DNA from: Aurantiacibacter sp. MUD11
Lineage (GTDB): Bacteria > Pseudomonadota > Alphaproteobacteria > Sphingomonadales > Sphingomonadaceae
Assembly: GCF_026967575.1 (NCBI RefSeq)
Contig: NZ_CP114054.1
Span: 1,612,001-1,676,000, forward strand
DNA: 64,000 nt
Reading direction: 5' to 3'
Part shown: positions 7,743 to 16,224 of the stretch, piece after piece
How positions within the stretch are numbered: the stretch's first letter is position 1
Layout of the letters: every line of letters begins with the position of its first letter
Made by a program: the position numbers and the translations under genes
The notes under the pieces: generated by a model
What the model saw: only the letters and a program-made list of their open reading frames with translations
What the model was told of the DNA's origin: nothing
Database searches by the model: none

Positions 7743-9203
7743 ATGGCAAAACTCGAACCGCGTCGCCGCAAGGTCAAGATCCTCGCCACCACTGGTCCGG
7801 CCAGTTCCGATCCGGACATGCTGCGCAACCTGCTGCTTGCCGGGGCCGATGCCTTCCGCGTCAACATGAGCCATGGCGAGCACGAGGTCCACGCCAAAAC
7901 CATCGCCGCGATCCGCGCGCTGGAAAAGGAATACAATCGCCCCATCGCCATTCTCGCGGACCTGCAGGGCCCGAAGCTGCGCGTGGGCAAGTTTGCCGAT
8001 GGCCGCGCCACCATCCCCCACGGGGCGGAATTCACCTTCGACCGCTCGCAAGAGCCGGGCGATGCCACGCGCGTCGAACTGCCGCATCCGGAAATCTTCG
8101 ACGTGGTGGAGGAAGGCCAGCGGCTGCTGGTGAACGACGGCAAGATCCGCTTGCGGGTGAAGCAGGTCGGGCTCGATTCCATCACCTGCAAGGCCGAGGT
8201 CGGCGGCGTGATTTCGGACCGCAAGGGCGTGAACGTGCCCGATGCGGAGATTCCCATCCCCGCCCTCACCGACAAGGACCGGCGCGACCTCGCCTTCGCC
8301 ATCGAACATGGCGTGGACTGGATCGGCCTGTCCTTCGTGCAGCGCCCGGACGACCTGGCCGAAGCGCGCAAGCTGATGGGCGGCTACGGCGCGCTCTGCG
8401 CCAAGATCGAGAAACCGCAGGCGGTGCGCCGCCTCGACGAGATCATCGAGCTGGCCGATGGCATCATGGTCGCTCGCGGAGACCTGGGCGTGGAGCTGGA
8501 GCCGCAGGAAGTGCCGCCGCTGCAGAAGAAGATCGTCAATGCCACGCGCCTGACAGGCAAGCCGGTGATCGTGGCGACGCAGATGCTCGAATCGATGATC
8601 GAGAGCCCCGCCCCGACGCGCGCCGAAGTCTCCGACGTCGCCAATGCCGTTTACGACGGCGCGGACTGCGTCATGCTGAGCGCGGAGACCGCTGCCGGTG
8701 CCTGGCCCGAGGAAGCCGTGCTGATGATGGATTCCATCGCTCGCCAGGTGGAGCGGGACGAGGGCTACAAGCAGCGCGTGCGCATGCTGGAAACGCCGCC
8801 CGACCCCACCACGGCCGACGCGCTGGCCCATGCCTGCATGACGATTGCCGACACGGTGAAGATCAATGCCATCGCCGTCTTCACCTGCTCGGGCAGCAGC
8901 GCCCGCCGCGTCGCGCGCGAACGCCCGGCCGTGCCACTGATGGTGCTGACGCCGTCCATGCGCGTGGCCCGGCGCGTGGCCTTGCTGTGGGGCGGCCACC
9001 CGGTCGCCACCAAGGACATCGGCAGCTTCGAGGAGATGATCGCCAAGGGCAAGCGCATGGCCCTGCGCCACGGCTTTGCCGGCGAAGGCGCGCGAATCGC
9101 GATGATGGCGGGTGTGCCCTTCGGCGTGGCCGGCGCGACGAACCTCGTCCACGTCGTCACCGTGAAGGGCAACGAGCTGGAGCACTACGACGGCGAGGGC
9201 TGA
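7743..9203 (+). CDS. pyk: Pyruvate kinase
   Basis: Converts phosphoenolpyruvate and ADP to pyruvate and ATP. The 486-residue protein starts MAKLEPRRRKVKILATTGPA; PASSDPDMLRNLLLAGADAFRVNMSHG is split here only by description but marks the A domain, ILADLQGPKLRVGKF the substrate loop, and KIEKPQAVRRLDEI with VARGDLGVELEPQEVP the catalytic lysine and metal site. The C-terminal domain (about 350-480) is present in full. The start at 7743 was preferred over an in-frame ATG ten codons upstream, which adds only residues unlike the family. Confidence 0.97.
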   Translation: MAKLEPRRRKVKILATTGPASSDPDMLRNLLLAGADAFRVNMSHGEHEVHAKTIAAIRALEKEYNRPIAILADLQGPKLRVGKFADGRATIPHGAEFTFDRSQEPGDATRVELPHPEIFDVVEEGQRLLVNDGKIRLRVKQVGLDSITCKAEVGGVISDRKGVNVPDAEIPIPALTDKDRRDLAFAIEHGVDWIGLSFVQRPDDLAEARKLMGGYGALCAKIEKPQAVRRLDEIIELADGIMVARGDLGVELEPQEVPPLQKKIVNATRLTGKPVIVATQMLESMIESPAPTRAEVSDVANAVYDGADCVMLSAETAAGAWPEEAVLMMDSIARQVERDEGYKQRVRMLETPPDPTTADALAHACMTIADTVKINAIAVFTCSGSSARRVARERPAVPLMVLTPSMRVARRVALLWGGHPVATKDIGSFEEMIAKGKRMALRHGFAGEGARIAMMAGVPFGVAGATNLVHVVTVKGNELEHYDGEG

Positions 9204-9238
9204 AGCCCCGCCGGTGCAATCGTCGATCTGGAAGTGAA

Positions 9239-9313
9239 TGGAGCGGGCGAGGCGATTCGAACGCCCGACCCTCACCTTGGCAAGGTGATGCTCTACCCCT
9301 GAGCTACGCCCGC
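9239..9313 (-). tRNA. tRNA-Gly (anticodon GCC)
   Basis: On the minus strand the sequence folds as a complete cloverleaf of 75 nt including an encoded CCA. The acceptor arms are GCGGGCG and CGCCCGC, the D-arm begins TAGCTCAGGGGTAGAGC, the anticodon stem-loop is CACCTTGCCAAGGTG with GCC in the loop, and the T-arm contains GTTCGAATC. It stands alone between pyk and the thioredoxin gene, on the opposite strand to both. Confidence 0.97.
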
Positions 9314-9521
9314 TCACTGGCGCTACCCGGAAGGTGATCCCGGGTGGGGAGCGGCGCAGTTAGCAGCGAGTCTTTGGCCTATCAAGGGCAAAAATGCAGC
9401 AAAACGTGCCGAATGTCGCGAAGGCTTGCCGCCGGGCCGCTTTGCCCTTCACAATGGGCCGAAAATCGCCACATGGGCGGTTACACAAACGCACAGAGCG
9501 GCACACAGCAGGAGCATAACC

Positions 9522-10451
9522 TTGGCCAGCATGGGACTGAATCTCGACGAACAGAAGGCAGTCGACCGTTTTCGCAAGCAGGTGGTCGAACCCAGCCAGA
9601 CCAAGCTGGTGATCGTCGATTTCTGGGCCGAATGGTGCGGGCCCTGCAAGGCGCTGGCCCCGGTGCTGGAAAAGGTCGCGGCCGAATATGCCGACAAGGG
9701 CGTGGTGCTGGCCAAGATCGATGTCGATGAAGAGAAGTTCATCGCCAGCCAGTTCCAGGTGCAGTCGATTCCCACCGTCTACGCCATGTTCCAGGGCCAG
9801 CCGGTGGCGGACCTGACCCCGATGCGCAGCGAATCGCAGCTAAAGCAGGCACTCGACCAGCTGCTGCAGCAGTTGCCGGTGAAGGCAGGGGCCGCCGACG
9901 ATGCCAACGGCGGCCAGCAGCAGCCCGATCTCGACCAGCTGGTGGGCATGGGCGAGCAATTGCTGGCCGAAGGCGATGCCGAACGCGCCGCTTCGGTCTT
10001 CATGCAGCTGTCGCAGATGGCGCCGGACAAGCCGGAAGTCGCTTCCGGCCTGATTCGCGCACTGGTCGCGGCCGGGCAGGCCGATACCGCCAAGCAGGCC
10101 TATGACGCCATGCCGCAGGACCTGAAGGACGATCCGCTTGTCGTGCAGGCGCACAGCGCACTGGAGCTGGCGGGCACGCAGGTGGACCAGGGCGAACTGG
10201 ACAACCTGCGCCAGGCCGCGGCGGAGAGTCCCGCCGATGCCGAGGCGCAGCTGGCCTTCGCCGAAGCCGCCTTCGCCGCCGGCGAGCGTGACGAGGCCGC
10301 CGAAGTGCTGCTGCGCTCCATCGCCGCGCGCGAGGGCGAGGGCGAAAGCCCGGCCAAGGCCAAGCTGCTGCAGATGTTCGAAGCCGTCGGGCTGGAAGAC
10401 CCCTGGGTCTCGACCCAGCGCCGCAAGCTGAGCCTGCTGCTGTTCGGATGA
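9522..10451 (+). CDS. Thioredoxin-TPR fusion protein (CnoX/YbbN-like)
   Basis: A 309-residue protein with an N-terminal thioredoxin domain (about residues 8-115, active site FWAEWCGPCK) and a C-terminal helical TPR-like region (about 145-300). This is the CnoX/YbbN layout; E. coli CnoX is a holdase that works with GroEL and DnaK under oxidative stress, but lacks the CxxC active site present here, so this protein may keep redox activity. The TTG at 9522 is preferred because AGGAG lies 7 nt upstream; an ATG at 9531 is the alternative. Its stop overlaps the next start by 4 nt. Confidence 0.9.
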   Translation: MASMGLNLDEQKAVDRFRKQVVEPSQTKLVIVDFWAEWCGPCKALAPVLEKVAAEYADKGVVLAKIDVDEEKFIASQFQVQSIPTVYAMFQGQPVADLTPMRSESQLKQALDQLLQQLPVKAGAADDANGGQQQPDLDQLVGMGEQLLAEGDAERAASVFMQLSQMAPDKPEVASGLIRALVAAGQADTAKQAYDAMPQDLKDDPLVVQAHSALELAGTQVDQGELDNLRQAAAESPADAEAQLAFAEAAFAAGERDEAAEVLLRSIAAREGEGESPAKAKLLQMFEAVGLEDPWVSTQRRKLSLLLFG

Positions 10452-11059
10452 GCCTGCGCCTTTCCATCTTCCCCCTGACGGGCGCCATCCTGTTCCCCGA
10501 CCTGCAGCTGCCGCTGCACATCTTCGAACCGCGCTATCGCGCCATGGTGGGCGACGCCCTGGCGCGTGACCGGCTGATCGGCATGATCCAGCCGACCGAC
10601 AGCCTGGAAAGCGCGCCGCTCTACAATATCGGCTGCGTCGGCAAGATCGACGACGTCGAGACCAGCGAGGACGGGCGCTACAACATCGTGCTGACCGGCG
10701 CGGCGCGCTTCCGCGTCATTCGCGAGCTGGATGTCACCACCCCTTTCCGTCAGGTCGAGGCCGAACTGATCGAGGAACCCGAGGAAGAGTTCCTCACCCT
10801 GGGCGAACGCGCCAGCTTCGAACACGAGGCACGCAAGTTCGCCGACAGCCAGGGCTATGCCATCGACTGGGATTCGGTCGCCCGGCTCGACGATGTTTCG
10901 CTGATCAACGGCGTCTCGCAAATCGCGCCCTTCGATGCAGCGGCCAAGCAGGCCCTGCTGGAAGCCCCCAACCTGCGCGAACGCTGCGACCTGCTGGTGC
11001 AGCTGATGGAGTTCTTCGGGAAGAGCGATCCCGACGACGAGCATGTGACTCTTCAGTAG
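10448..11059 (+). CDS. LON substrate-binding (N-terminal) domain protein
   Basis: A 203-residue protein made only of the Lon N-terminal substrate-binding domain, without ATPase or protease domains. It begins LSIFPLTGAILFPDLQLPLHIFEPRYRAMV and shows the typical IGCVGKIDDVE and ILTGAARFRVIREL-type phrases. Stand-alone LON-domain proteins are widespread and poorly characterised. It is translationally coupled to the CnoX-like gene (ATGA overlap), suggesting a shared protein-quality-control role, which is inference. Confidence 0.9.
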   Translation: MSLRLSIFPLTGAILFPDLQLPLHIFEPRYRAMVGDALARDRLIGMIQPTDSLESAPLYNIGCVGKIDDVETSEDGRYNIVLTGAARFRVIRELDVTTPFRQVEAELIEEPEEEFLTLGERASFEHEARKFADSQGYAIDWDSVARLDDVSLINGVSQIAPFDAAAKQALLEAPNLRERCDLLVQLMEFFGKSDPDDEHVTLQ

Positions 11060-11293
11060 TTTCGACCGCGCCTCCGCGCGGTCGTCCTCGCTAGATGCGC
11101 AGCAAGCTGCGCCCGCTGCGGGCGCGCGATTGCGCTTGCGGCCCCTTGGGCCGTTCCAACACGACGTTTCGAGCAACTTGCTGGGTTCGGGCTGCAAGCC
11201 CGCAAGGGCGAACGCCCGCCCGCAGGTGCCGCGCAGCGAAGCGGAGCGAACAGCACCGAGGACGCGCCCACGGATGTGGGCGCATGAGACAAA
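11060..11293. repeat. Intergenic cluster of GC-rich hairpins
   Basis: About 230 nt between two convergent genes consist almost entirely of short inverted repeats. Examples: GACCGCGC-ctcc-GCGCGGTC (11064-11083), GCGCCCG-ctg-CGGGCGC, CGGGCT-gca-AGCCCG, GGGCG-aa-CGCCC, and GCGCCCAC-ggat-GTGGGCGC next to the marC end. No T-run follows any of them. Open frames exist in several directions only because stops are rare in such sequence. It resembles a REP-type dispersed intergenic element; whether copies occur elsewhere in the genome cannot be seen here. Confidence 0.6.
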
Positions 11294-11917
11294 TTACAAA
11301 TTAAACGCGCCGCGTAACCCGTCGATCACGTACTGCGCGGCCAGCGCCGCCAGCAGCACGCCCAGCAGGCGGGTGATCACGGCTTCCACGCGGTCGCCCA
11401 GCAGCTTGATCAGCGGACCGGCGGCGATCAGGGCGAGCATGGTGATGACCAGCACCGCGGCCAGTGCGCCAAGCACCACCAGCGACTGTTCCAGCCCTTC
11501 AGCCTCGTTCATCAGCAGCATGATCGCGGCGATGGCACCGGGACCGGCCAGCATGGGCATGGCCATGGGGAAGACGGAGACGTCCTCCACGTGCTCTCGC
11601 GTGGCGCGTTCGGCGCGTTCCTCGCGGCGCTGGGTGCGCTTCTCGAACACCATTTCCCAGGCGATCCAGAACAGCATCAGCCCGCCCGCGATGCGGAAGG
11701 CGTTGAGCTCGATGTGCAGCGCCGAGAGCAGGTCTTCCCCGAACAGGGCAAAGATCAGCAGGATGATGGCCGCGATCACGCTGGCGCGGATCGCCATCAC
11801 GGCACGCTGGCGGCCACTCGCCCCCTTGGTCAGCCCGGCATAGATCGGCGCGCAGCCTGGCGGGTCGATTACCACGAACAGGGTGATGAAGGCGGAAATG
11901 AAGAGCTGGATCAGCAT
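11294..11917 (-). CDS. MarC family integral membrane protein
   Basis: A 207-residue inner-membrane protein of the MarC (UPF0056) family with about six predicted transmembrane segments. It begins LIQLFISAFITLFVVIDPPG; the VVIDPPG motif near the end of the first helix is characteristic, and MAMPMLAGPGAIAAIMLL is the second family motif. E. coli MarC was once linked to multiple antibiotic resistance but this was not upheld, and the function is unknown. It starts 3 nt after the stop of the lipoprotein gene, so the two are probably co-transcribed. Confidence 0.9.
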   Translation of the reverse strand: MLIQLFISAFITLFVVIDPPGCAPIYAGLTKGASGRQRAVMAIRASVIAAIILLIFALFGEDLLSALHIELNAFRIAGGLMLFWIAWEMVFEKRTQRREERAERATREHVEDVSVFPMAMPMLAGPGAIAAIMLLMNEAEGLEQSLVVLGALAAVLVITMLALIAAGPLIKLLGDRVEAVITRLLGVLLAALAAQYVIDGLRGAFNL

Positions 11918-11920
11918 GGC

Positions 11921-12679
11921 CTATTCCCCTGCCGGGATTTCAAGCTCGATCACGCGCTGCCACGCGCCATCGCGCAGGTAGTGCGCGGTGACCGTGCGCG
12001 AACCGTCGGCGTTCAGGATGGATTGCCAGGTGAGGCTGGAATCGCGCGAGGTTGAAGCCTGCGTCGCTTCACCGGTGATGGCCAGCGGCAAGGCGCTCTG
12101 CCCGGCGGCAGGCTGGCAATCGGCCACGCGACCCTCGATCGAGGTCATGCCTTCGACGATTATGGCATCCTCGGGCAGTTCCTCTTCGGGCTGCGGTTCC
12201 GGCTGCGGATCGTCGGGCGTACCGGTGTCGTAGATGAACCTGTAGCTGTTGTCGGACTGCAATTCCCACACGGTAACGTAGTCACCGACCAGTCCGTTGG
12301 GGCGCAGGAACCGGCCAAGCGAGACGGCCAGCGTGCCATCGCAGCTCGACCACACGTGGGTCGGCGCCCAGCGGATGGGTTCGGCCGGGTCTGCCAACCC
12401 CGCCAGCAGTTCGCTGGCCGAGGCAAAACCGCCCGGAGCATCCATCATCGCATCGCCGGCGGCATATTCGCGAAAGGCCGTCCAGGTGCCCTGCTCGCGC
12501 GCCATCTTGGCAAAGGCGAAGTCGGCTGCGGCCACGCGGCCCGGATCGCCGATGGAGCCTTGCCGTTCGAGGAACTGGGTCGCTGCGCGCCGTTCGCGGC
12601 TGATGCGCTGCTGCGTCGGAGAAGAGCAGGCCACCAGCGCGGTGACGGCGATTGCGGCGATGGAGAAGCGCAGGATCAT
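11921..12679 (-). CDS. Putative lipoprotein with a SnoaL/DUF4440-like region
   Basis: A 252-residue protein. Residues 1-18 form a lipoprotein signal peptide with lipobox LVAC (cysteine at 18). The middle (about 30-160) has AREQGTWTAFREYAAGDA and THVWSSCDGTLAVSLGRF, reminiscent of SnoaL/DUF4440 NTF2-like folds. An acidic, proline-rich linker near residues 165-185 is followed by a second, unrecognised domain. The start at 12679 was chosen because it places the signal peptide at the N-terminus; an upstream in-frame ATG at 12745 does not. Function unknown. Confidence 0.8.
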   Translation of the reverse strand: MILRFSIAAIAVTALVACSSPTQQRISRERRAATQFLERQGSIGDPGRVAAADFAFAKMAREQGTWTAFREYAAGDAMMDAPGGFASASELLAGLADPAEPIRWAPTHVWSSCDGTLAVSLGRFLRPNGLVGDYVTVWELQSDNSYRFIYDTGTPDDPQPEPQPEEELPEDAIIVEGMTSIEGRVADCQPAAGQSALPLAITGEATQASTSRDSSLTWQSILNADGSRTVTAHYLRDGAWQRVIELEIPAGE

Positions 12680-12734
12680 CCCCGCGCCCCTGCGCTCGCC
12701 CCGGCGATTTGTCAAAGCCTCAAGCGGCCCGGCC

Positions 12735-13013
12735 TCACAGGGCAACGTCTGCCAGGATATAGATCACCGCGTTCAGCGCCAGGATCAGCACCAGCGGGCT
12801 GAAATCGATGGCGCCGGTGTCGGGCATCAGCCGGCGGATCGGCCGCAGGAGCGGATCGAGCAGCGAATTGATCGACTGGAAAACCTGCATCAGGAATTCG
12901 TTGCGGCCGCTGATGACGTTGAACGAGAACAGCAGGCCGATGATGAACTGGATGATCACCAGGAACACGATCGCCTGGGCAATCATCGAAAGAATCTGGA
13001 TCAGGGCGAGCAC
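12735..13013 (-). CDS. YggT family membrane protein
   Basis: A 92-residue membrane protein of the YggT family: two hydrophobic segments flank the conserved FLMQVFQSINSLLDPLLRPIRR (here in two overlapping phrases), then MPDTGAIDFSPLVLILALNA. YggT proteins are implicated in cell division, membrane organisation and turgor response, without a defined biochemical role. It lies about 50 nt below argB on the same strand and above the lipoprotein-marC pair. Confidence 0.92.
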   Translation of the reverse strand: MLALIQILSMIAQAIVFLVIIQFIIGLLFSFNVISGRNEFLMQVFQSINSLLDPLLRPIRRLMPDTGAIDFSPLVLILALNAVIYILADVAL

Positions 13014-13066
13014 GCCGGTCTCCTAAGGTTGAATTGGGTTGAAGCGTATCACGCGGCTAATACAGG

Positions 13067-13981
13067 TCAAGCCGGGCCAAGTTCCTCGGCGCTGATCAGC
13101 GTGCCGGCACCGCGGCTGGTGAAGAATTCCAGCAGCATGGCATGCGGCACGCGCCCGTCGAGCACGACCGCCGCCTCGCAGCCGCCTTCCACGGCGTGGA
13201 CGCAGGTCTCCAGCTTGGGGATCATACCGCCGCTGATGGTGCCGTCCTGCTGCAACCTGGCGATATCCGCCGGGCGCAGGTCGGTCAGCAGCTTGCCCTG
13301 CTTGTCGAGCACGCCGGAAACGTCGGTCAGCAGGAACAACCGCGCCGCGCCCAGTGCCGCCGCGATGGCGCCGGCCATGGTATCGGCATTGATGTTGTAG
13401 GTCTGGCCGTCCGCGCCCGCCGCGATGGGAGCGACGACCGGGATCATCCCGGCCTTGCTGGCGGTTTCGAGGATGGTGGTGTCGACAGTCGCCGGCTCGC
13501 CCACGAAGCCGAGGTCCACCGCCTGCTCGATATTGCTGTCCGGGTCCTTGACGGTGCGTTCCACCTTGCGGGCGGTGACCATCTTGCCGTCCTTGCCGGA
13601 AATGCCCAGCGCGCGGCCGCCCGACTGGGTAATCCAGCCGACCAGTTCCTTGTTGATCGCACCCGACAGCACCATTTCGGCGACGCTGGCGGTTTCCTTG
13701 TCGGTAACGCGCAGCCCGTCGACGAACTGGCTTTCGACGCCCAGCTTCTTCAGCATGGCGCCGATCTGCGGGCCGCCACCGTGCACCACCACCGGGTTGA
13801 TGCCGACCGCCTTGAGCAACACGATATCCTCGGCAAAGTCCTGCGCCGCCTCGGGATCGCCCATGGCGTGGCCGCCGTACTTCACCACGAAGCTGCGCCC
13901 CGCGTAGCGCTGGAAATAGGGCAGCGCCTCGATCAGCGTTTCGGCTTTCGCCAGCATTCTCTCATGGGTCGGGTCGGTCAT
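13067..13981 (-). CDS. argB: Acetylglutamate kinase
   Basis: Second enzyme of arginine biosynthesis, phosphorylating N-acetylglutamate. The 304-residue translation has the amino-acid-kinase motifs [41 protein letters not shown] and [12 protein letters not shown], and ends with the allosteric-type C-terminal region including [10 protein letters not shown] and HAMLLEFFT. The longer N-terminus (about 30 residues before the kinase core) matches the hexameric, arginine-inhibited class. The start is MTDPTHERM at 13981; a longer frame to 14020 is not supported. Divergent from ppk2. Confidence 0.96.
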   Translation of the reverse strand: MTDPTHERMLAKAETLIEALPYFQRYAGRSFVVKYGGHAMGDPEAAQDFAEDIVLLKAVGINPVVVHGGGPQIGAMLKKLGVESQFVDGLRVTDKETASVAEMVLSGAINKELVGWITQSGGRALGISGKDGKMVTARKVERTVKDPDSNIEQAVDLGFVGEPATVDTTILETASKAGMIPVVAPIAAGADGQTYNINADTMAGAIAAALGAARLFLLTDVSGVLDKQGKLLTDLRPADIARLQQDGTISGGMIPKLETCVHAVEGGCEAAVVLDGRVPHAMLLEFFTSRGAGTLISAEELGPA

Positions 13982-14064
13982 AGTGGGCAGCGCATTAGCC
14001 CGCCTGTGCCCCCTCGCCAATAGCCGCTTGCAGGAGGCGCGCGGCTTTGGGACAAGCTTGAGCC

Positions 14065-14838
14065 ATGAAACGCGACCAATACGAAGAGCTGCTCGAGCCG
14101 CTGGAGCACGAGCTGGTGGCCATGGCCCGCTGGGCCAAGGCGCATGGCGAACGCATCTGCGTACTGTTCGAGGGGCGCGACACCGCCGGCAAGGGTGGCA
14201 CGATCAAGGCCATCAGCGAGCGTATCAATCCGCGGCAGCTGCGCGTGGTCGCGCTGCCCAAGCCAAGCGAGATGGAACGCACCCAGTGGTATTTCCAGCG
14301 CTACGTCCCGCACCTGCCCGCCGCCGGCGAGATCGTGCTGTTCGACCGTTCCTGGTACAACCGCGCCGGCGTGGAGAAGGTGATGGGCTTCGCCACCGAC
14401 GAGCAGGTCGAGAAGTTCCTGCACGAGGTGCCGACTTTCGAGAAGCTGCTGGTCGACGATGGCATCCGCCTGTTCAAGTACTGGCTCTCCGCCAGCCAGG
14501 AGGCGCAGGAGGAACGCTTTGCCGAGCGGCTGGAAGATCCGCTGAAGCGCTGGAAGCTGTCGCCGATCGACGTCGCCAGTCGCACCAAGTACGCCGAGTA
14601 TTCCGCCGCGCGGGAAGCCATGTTCAAGGCCACGCACACCGCCCACGCGCCGTGGACGGTGGTCGACTACAACGACCAGAAGCTGGGCCGCCTGACGCTG
14701 ATCCGCGACCTGCTGGACCGGCTGCCCGATACGCAGGTGGCGGACGAACCGCTCGACTGGCCGCAACTGGGCCATCCGCCGCTGACGGAGGAGTTCGACC
14801 ACATCAAGCCGATCCCGTCATTCCCGGTCGAGGACTGA
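14065..14838 (+). CDS. ppk2: Polyphosphate kinase 2 (PPK2)
   Basis: Transfers phosphate between polyphosphate and nucleotides. The 257-residue single-domain protein has Walker A in [19 protein letters not shown] (about residues 32-50), the conserved [20 protein letters not shown] and [17 protein letters not shown] (Walker B and lid), and a C-terminal [17 protein letters not shown]. It is a one-domain PPK2; whether it is class I (NDP to NTP) or another class cannot be fixed reliably by eye. An 8-bp inverted repeat lies just after the stop. Confidence 0.95.
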   Translation: MKRDQYEELLEPLEHELVAMARWAKAHGERICVLFEGRDTAGKGGTIKAISERINPRQLRVVALPKPSEMERTQWYFQRYVPHLPAAGEIVLFDRSWYNRAGVEKVMGFATDEQVEKFLHEVPTFEKLLVDDGIRLFKYWLSASQEAQEERFAERLEDPLKRWKLSPIDVASRTKYAEYSAAREAMFKATHTAHAPWTVVDYNDQKLGRLTLIRDLLDRLPDTQVADEPLDWPQLGHPPLTEEFDHIKPIPSFPVED

Positions 14839-14846
14839 TCCGCAGG

Positions 14847-14876
14847 TCGACAACTATGTAGGCCTCTGGTTGTCGA
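14847..14876 (+). terminator. Inverted repeat after ppk2, possible terminator
   Basis: TCGACAAC and GTTGTCGA form an 8-bp perfect stem with a 14-nt loop, starting 8 nt after the ppk2 stop. No T-run follows, so it may be a transcript-end hairpin rather than an intrinsic terminator. The rest of the gap to 14978 is A+T-rich and likely holds the promoter of the small gene at 14979. Confidence 0.4.
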
Positions 14877-14978
14877 ATAGTTGCGCGGCCAAGAGTGTTA
14901 ACTAAATTCAAACAGATATTTGCGTAATTTACACGCCTCGAACCGTGACGAGGGACCACGGAGACTTTGGGGGCCTGG

Positions 14979-15137
14979 ATGAGTGATACCAACGACAGCG
15001 AGGACCTGATGGCTGGCCGCCGTCAGAACGGCGACCGGCGCAAGCGCCAGATGCCGATTCCGTTTCCGGATCGTCGCAAGGGCGAACGCCGCAGCGGGCT
15101 CGATCGCCGCTCGGAACCGCGTATCAAGCAGACCTAG
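14979..15137 (+). CDS. Small arginine-rich protein (52 aa)
   Basis: A short reading frame starting MSDTNDSEDLMAGRRQNGDR and containing FPDRRKGERRSGLDRRS near the end. The repeated RRxGxRR/DRRS pattern is highly basic and resembles the short PilZ-like RRxxxR signature or other anionic-ligand tails, but the protein is too short for a PilZ barrel. An A+T-rich stretch upstream and a G-rich segment before the ATG could serve as promoter and ribosome binding site. Function unknown; that it is a real gene is an inference from codon pattern, context and my recollection of similar short frames in related genomes. Confidence 0.6.
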   Translation: MSDTNDSEDLMAGRRQNGDRRKRQMPIPFPDRRKGERRSGLDRRSEPRIKQT

Positions 15138-15227
15138 GCCAAGTCTTACCGCACCGGATATGGAAAAGTGCGACCCGCAAGGGCCGCCCTTTCTTCGTTC
15201 ACAAATCGTGCGAATGAGTCTGCGGGG

Positions 15228-15482
15228 TCAGGCCTCCGCACGCGCCTTGTTGATGATGGCGGTAATCTCGTCGAGCAGCTTGAGCCGCTTCTTCTTCAGC
15301 GCCTCGGTACGCTCGTCGCTGGCAGCCTCGGTCTCTGCCTCGATCCGGTGCACCTCGCGGTTCACCTCGTGATAGTCGTCGGCAAGCCGCGCATAGTGCG
15401 CATCCTCGGTCTTCAGCCGGGTGACCAGGTCATGGTCGCGCTTGAAGATCTCGGTCAGCTCGTTCGGGGTGTGCTGGGACAT
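15228..15482 (-). CDS. YdcH/DUF465 family protein
   Basis: An 84-residue helical protein of the DUF465 (YdcH) family: ELTEIFKRDHDLVTRLKTED is the N-terminal phrase, followed by a long charged coiled coil and the KKKRLKLLDEITAIINKAR end. Function is unknown. A second, shorter family member is encoded at 17526-17699 in the same window. Confidence 0.85.
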   Translation of the reverse strand: MSQHTPNELTEIFKRDHDLVTRLKTEDAHYARLADDYHEVNREVHRIEAETEAASDERTEALKKKRLKLLDEITAIINKARAEA

Positions 15483-15579
15483 GTAGGTTCCTTCCGCTGT
15501 AAAAGGCTGTGCGTTGTCTTCGCGCTAGCTCCCCGGCCGGGCCCGGGCTTTGCGCTGCGTCAATCGCGCGACTGCAAGC

Positions 15580-15753
15580 TCACCAGAAGAACACCAGCCA
15601 GAAAGCACCCAGTGGCAGCACCACCATTGTCACGCCGAACCAGCGCACATTTTCGCGCACGACCTGCGGTGCCAGCCGCAGGCCGTTGCCGGTGAAGACG
15701 GTCTCGTCCAGACGGCGCGGGGTCTTCGGGTCGAGGCGGGTGACTTTCCCCAT
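15580..15753 (-). CDS. Small single-pass membrane protein (57 aa)
   Basis: A short frame starting MGKVTRLDPKTPRRLDETVF, with a soluble basic N-terminal half and one hydrophobic segment at the C-terminus (about residues 40-57, MVVLPLGAFWLVFFW). Upstream is A+T-rich. The pattern of a soluble head with a terminal hydrophobic helix and the lack of competing genes on either strand support a real small membrane protein, but function is unknown. Confidence 0.6.
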   Translation of the reverse strand: MGKVTRLDPKTPRRLDETVFTGNGLRLAPQVVRENVRWFGVTMVVLPLGAFWLVFFW

Positions 15754-15815
15754 GGCGCCAGGCTAAAAACAAATAGCTGTCAATATGTTAAGGTGCGCAA
15801 CGGGCGGTTTGCGGA

Positions 15816-16115
15816 TCAATCGAGGTCGGCCATGCAGGATATGTAGCGCTGCGCGTCGTTGTAGTAGTCATCGACCTCGTTTGCGTAGCGACGCAGGGCC
15901 CGGAAATAGTCATCCACTTGGCGTTGGTAGCTATCGACCTCCCACTGCGAGCAGCTGCGGGTTGTTGCGCAGAATGGCGTGCGCGGCTTCGTAAGGTAGG
16001 TCGATGGCGCCAGGGGTTGGGAGCAGAAGCTGAACTGCGCATTCGCCTCAATGGCTGGCACACTCACACCCGCAGCAAAGGCAAGTGCGGCGGTCACGAG
16101 AAGTTTAAATTTCAT
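15816..16115 (-). CDS. Small secreted protein of unknown function
   Basis: A 99-residue exported protein: MKFKLLVTAALAFAAGVSVP begins a signal peptide ending near ANAQ. The mature part contains four cysteines (CSQP, FCATTRSC, SCMAD) and a tyrosine-rich helical segment with DSYQRQVDDYFRALRRY. The start at 16115 has GGAG six nt upstream; a longer in-frame start at 16145 would mask the signal peptide. No family recognised. Confidence 0.8.
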   Translation of the reverse strand: MKFKLLVTAALAFAAGVSVPAIEANAQFSFCSQPLAPSTYLTKPRTPFCATTRSCSQWEVDSYQRQVDDYFRALRRYANEVDDYYNDAQRYISCMADLD

Positions 16116-16224
16116 CGATTTCTCCCACATTCCGAAGCGTTGCATTGGCAGCAGATTCGACGAAATTCCAGCGGGGTCTTACCAGTATTGGCTGCAACCG
16201 ACGCGTTACAGGTTTGGGAGGTTG

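Noticed and set aside
7695..9317. A 540-codon minus-strand open frame opposite pyk
   Set aside because: Shadow of pyk that also runs through the tRNA gene.
11053..11292. Several short open frames in the hairpin cluster
   Set aside because: Stops are rare in this sequence; codon pattern is arginine/alanine noise and inverted repeats explain the region.
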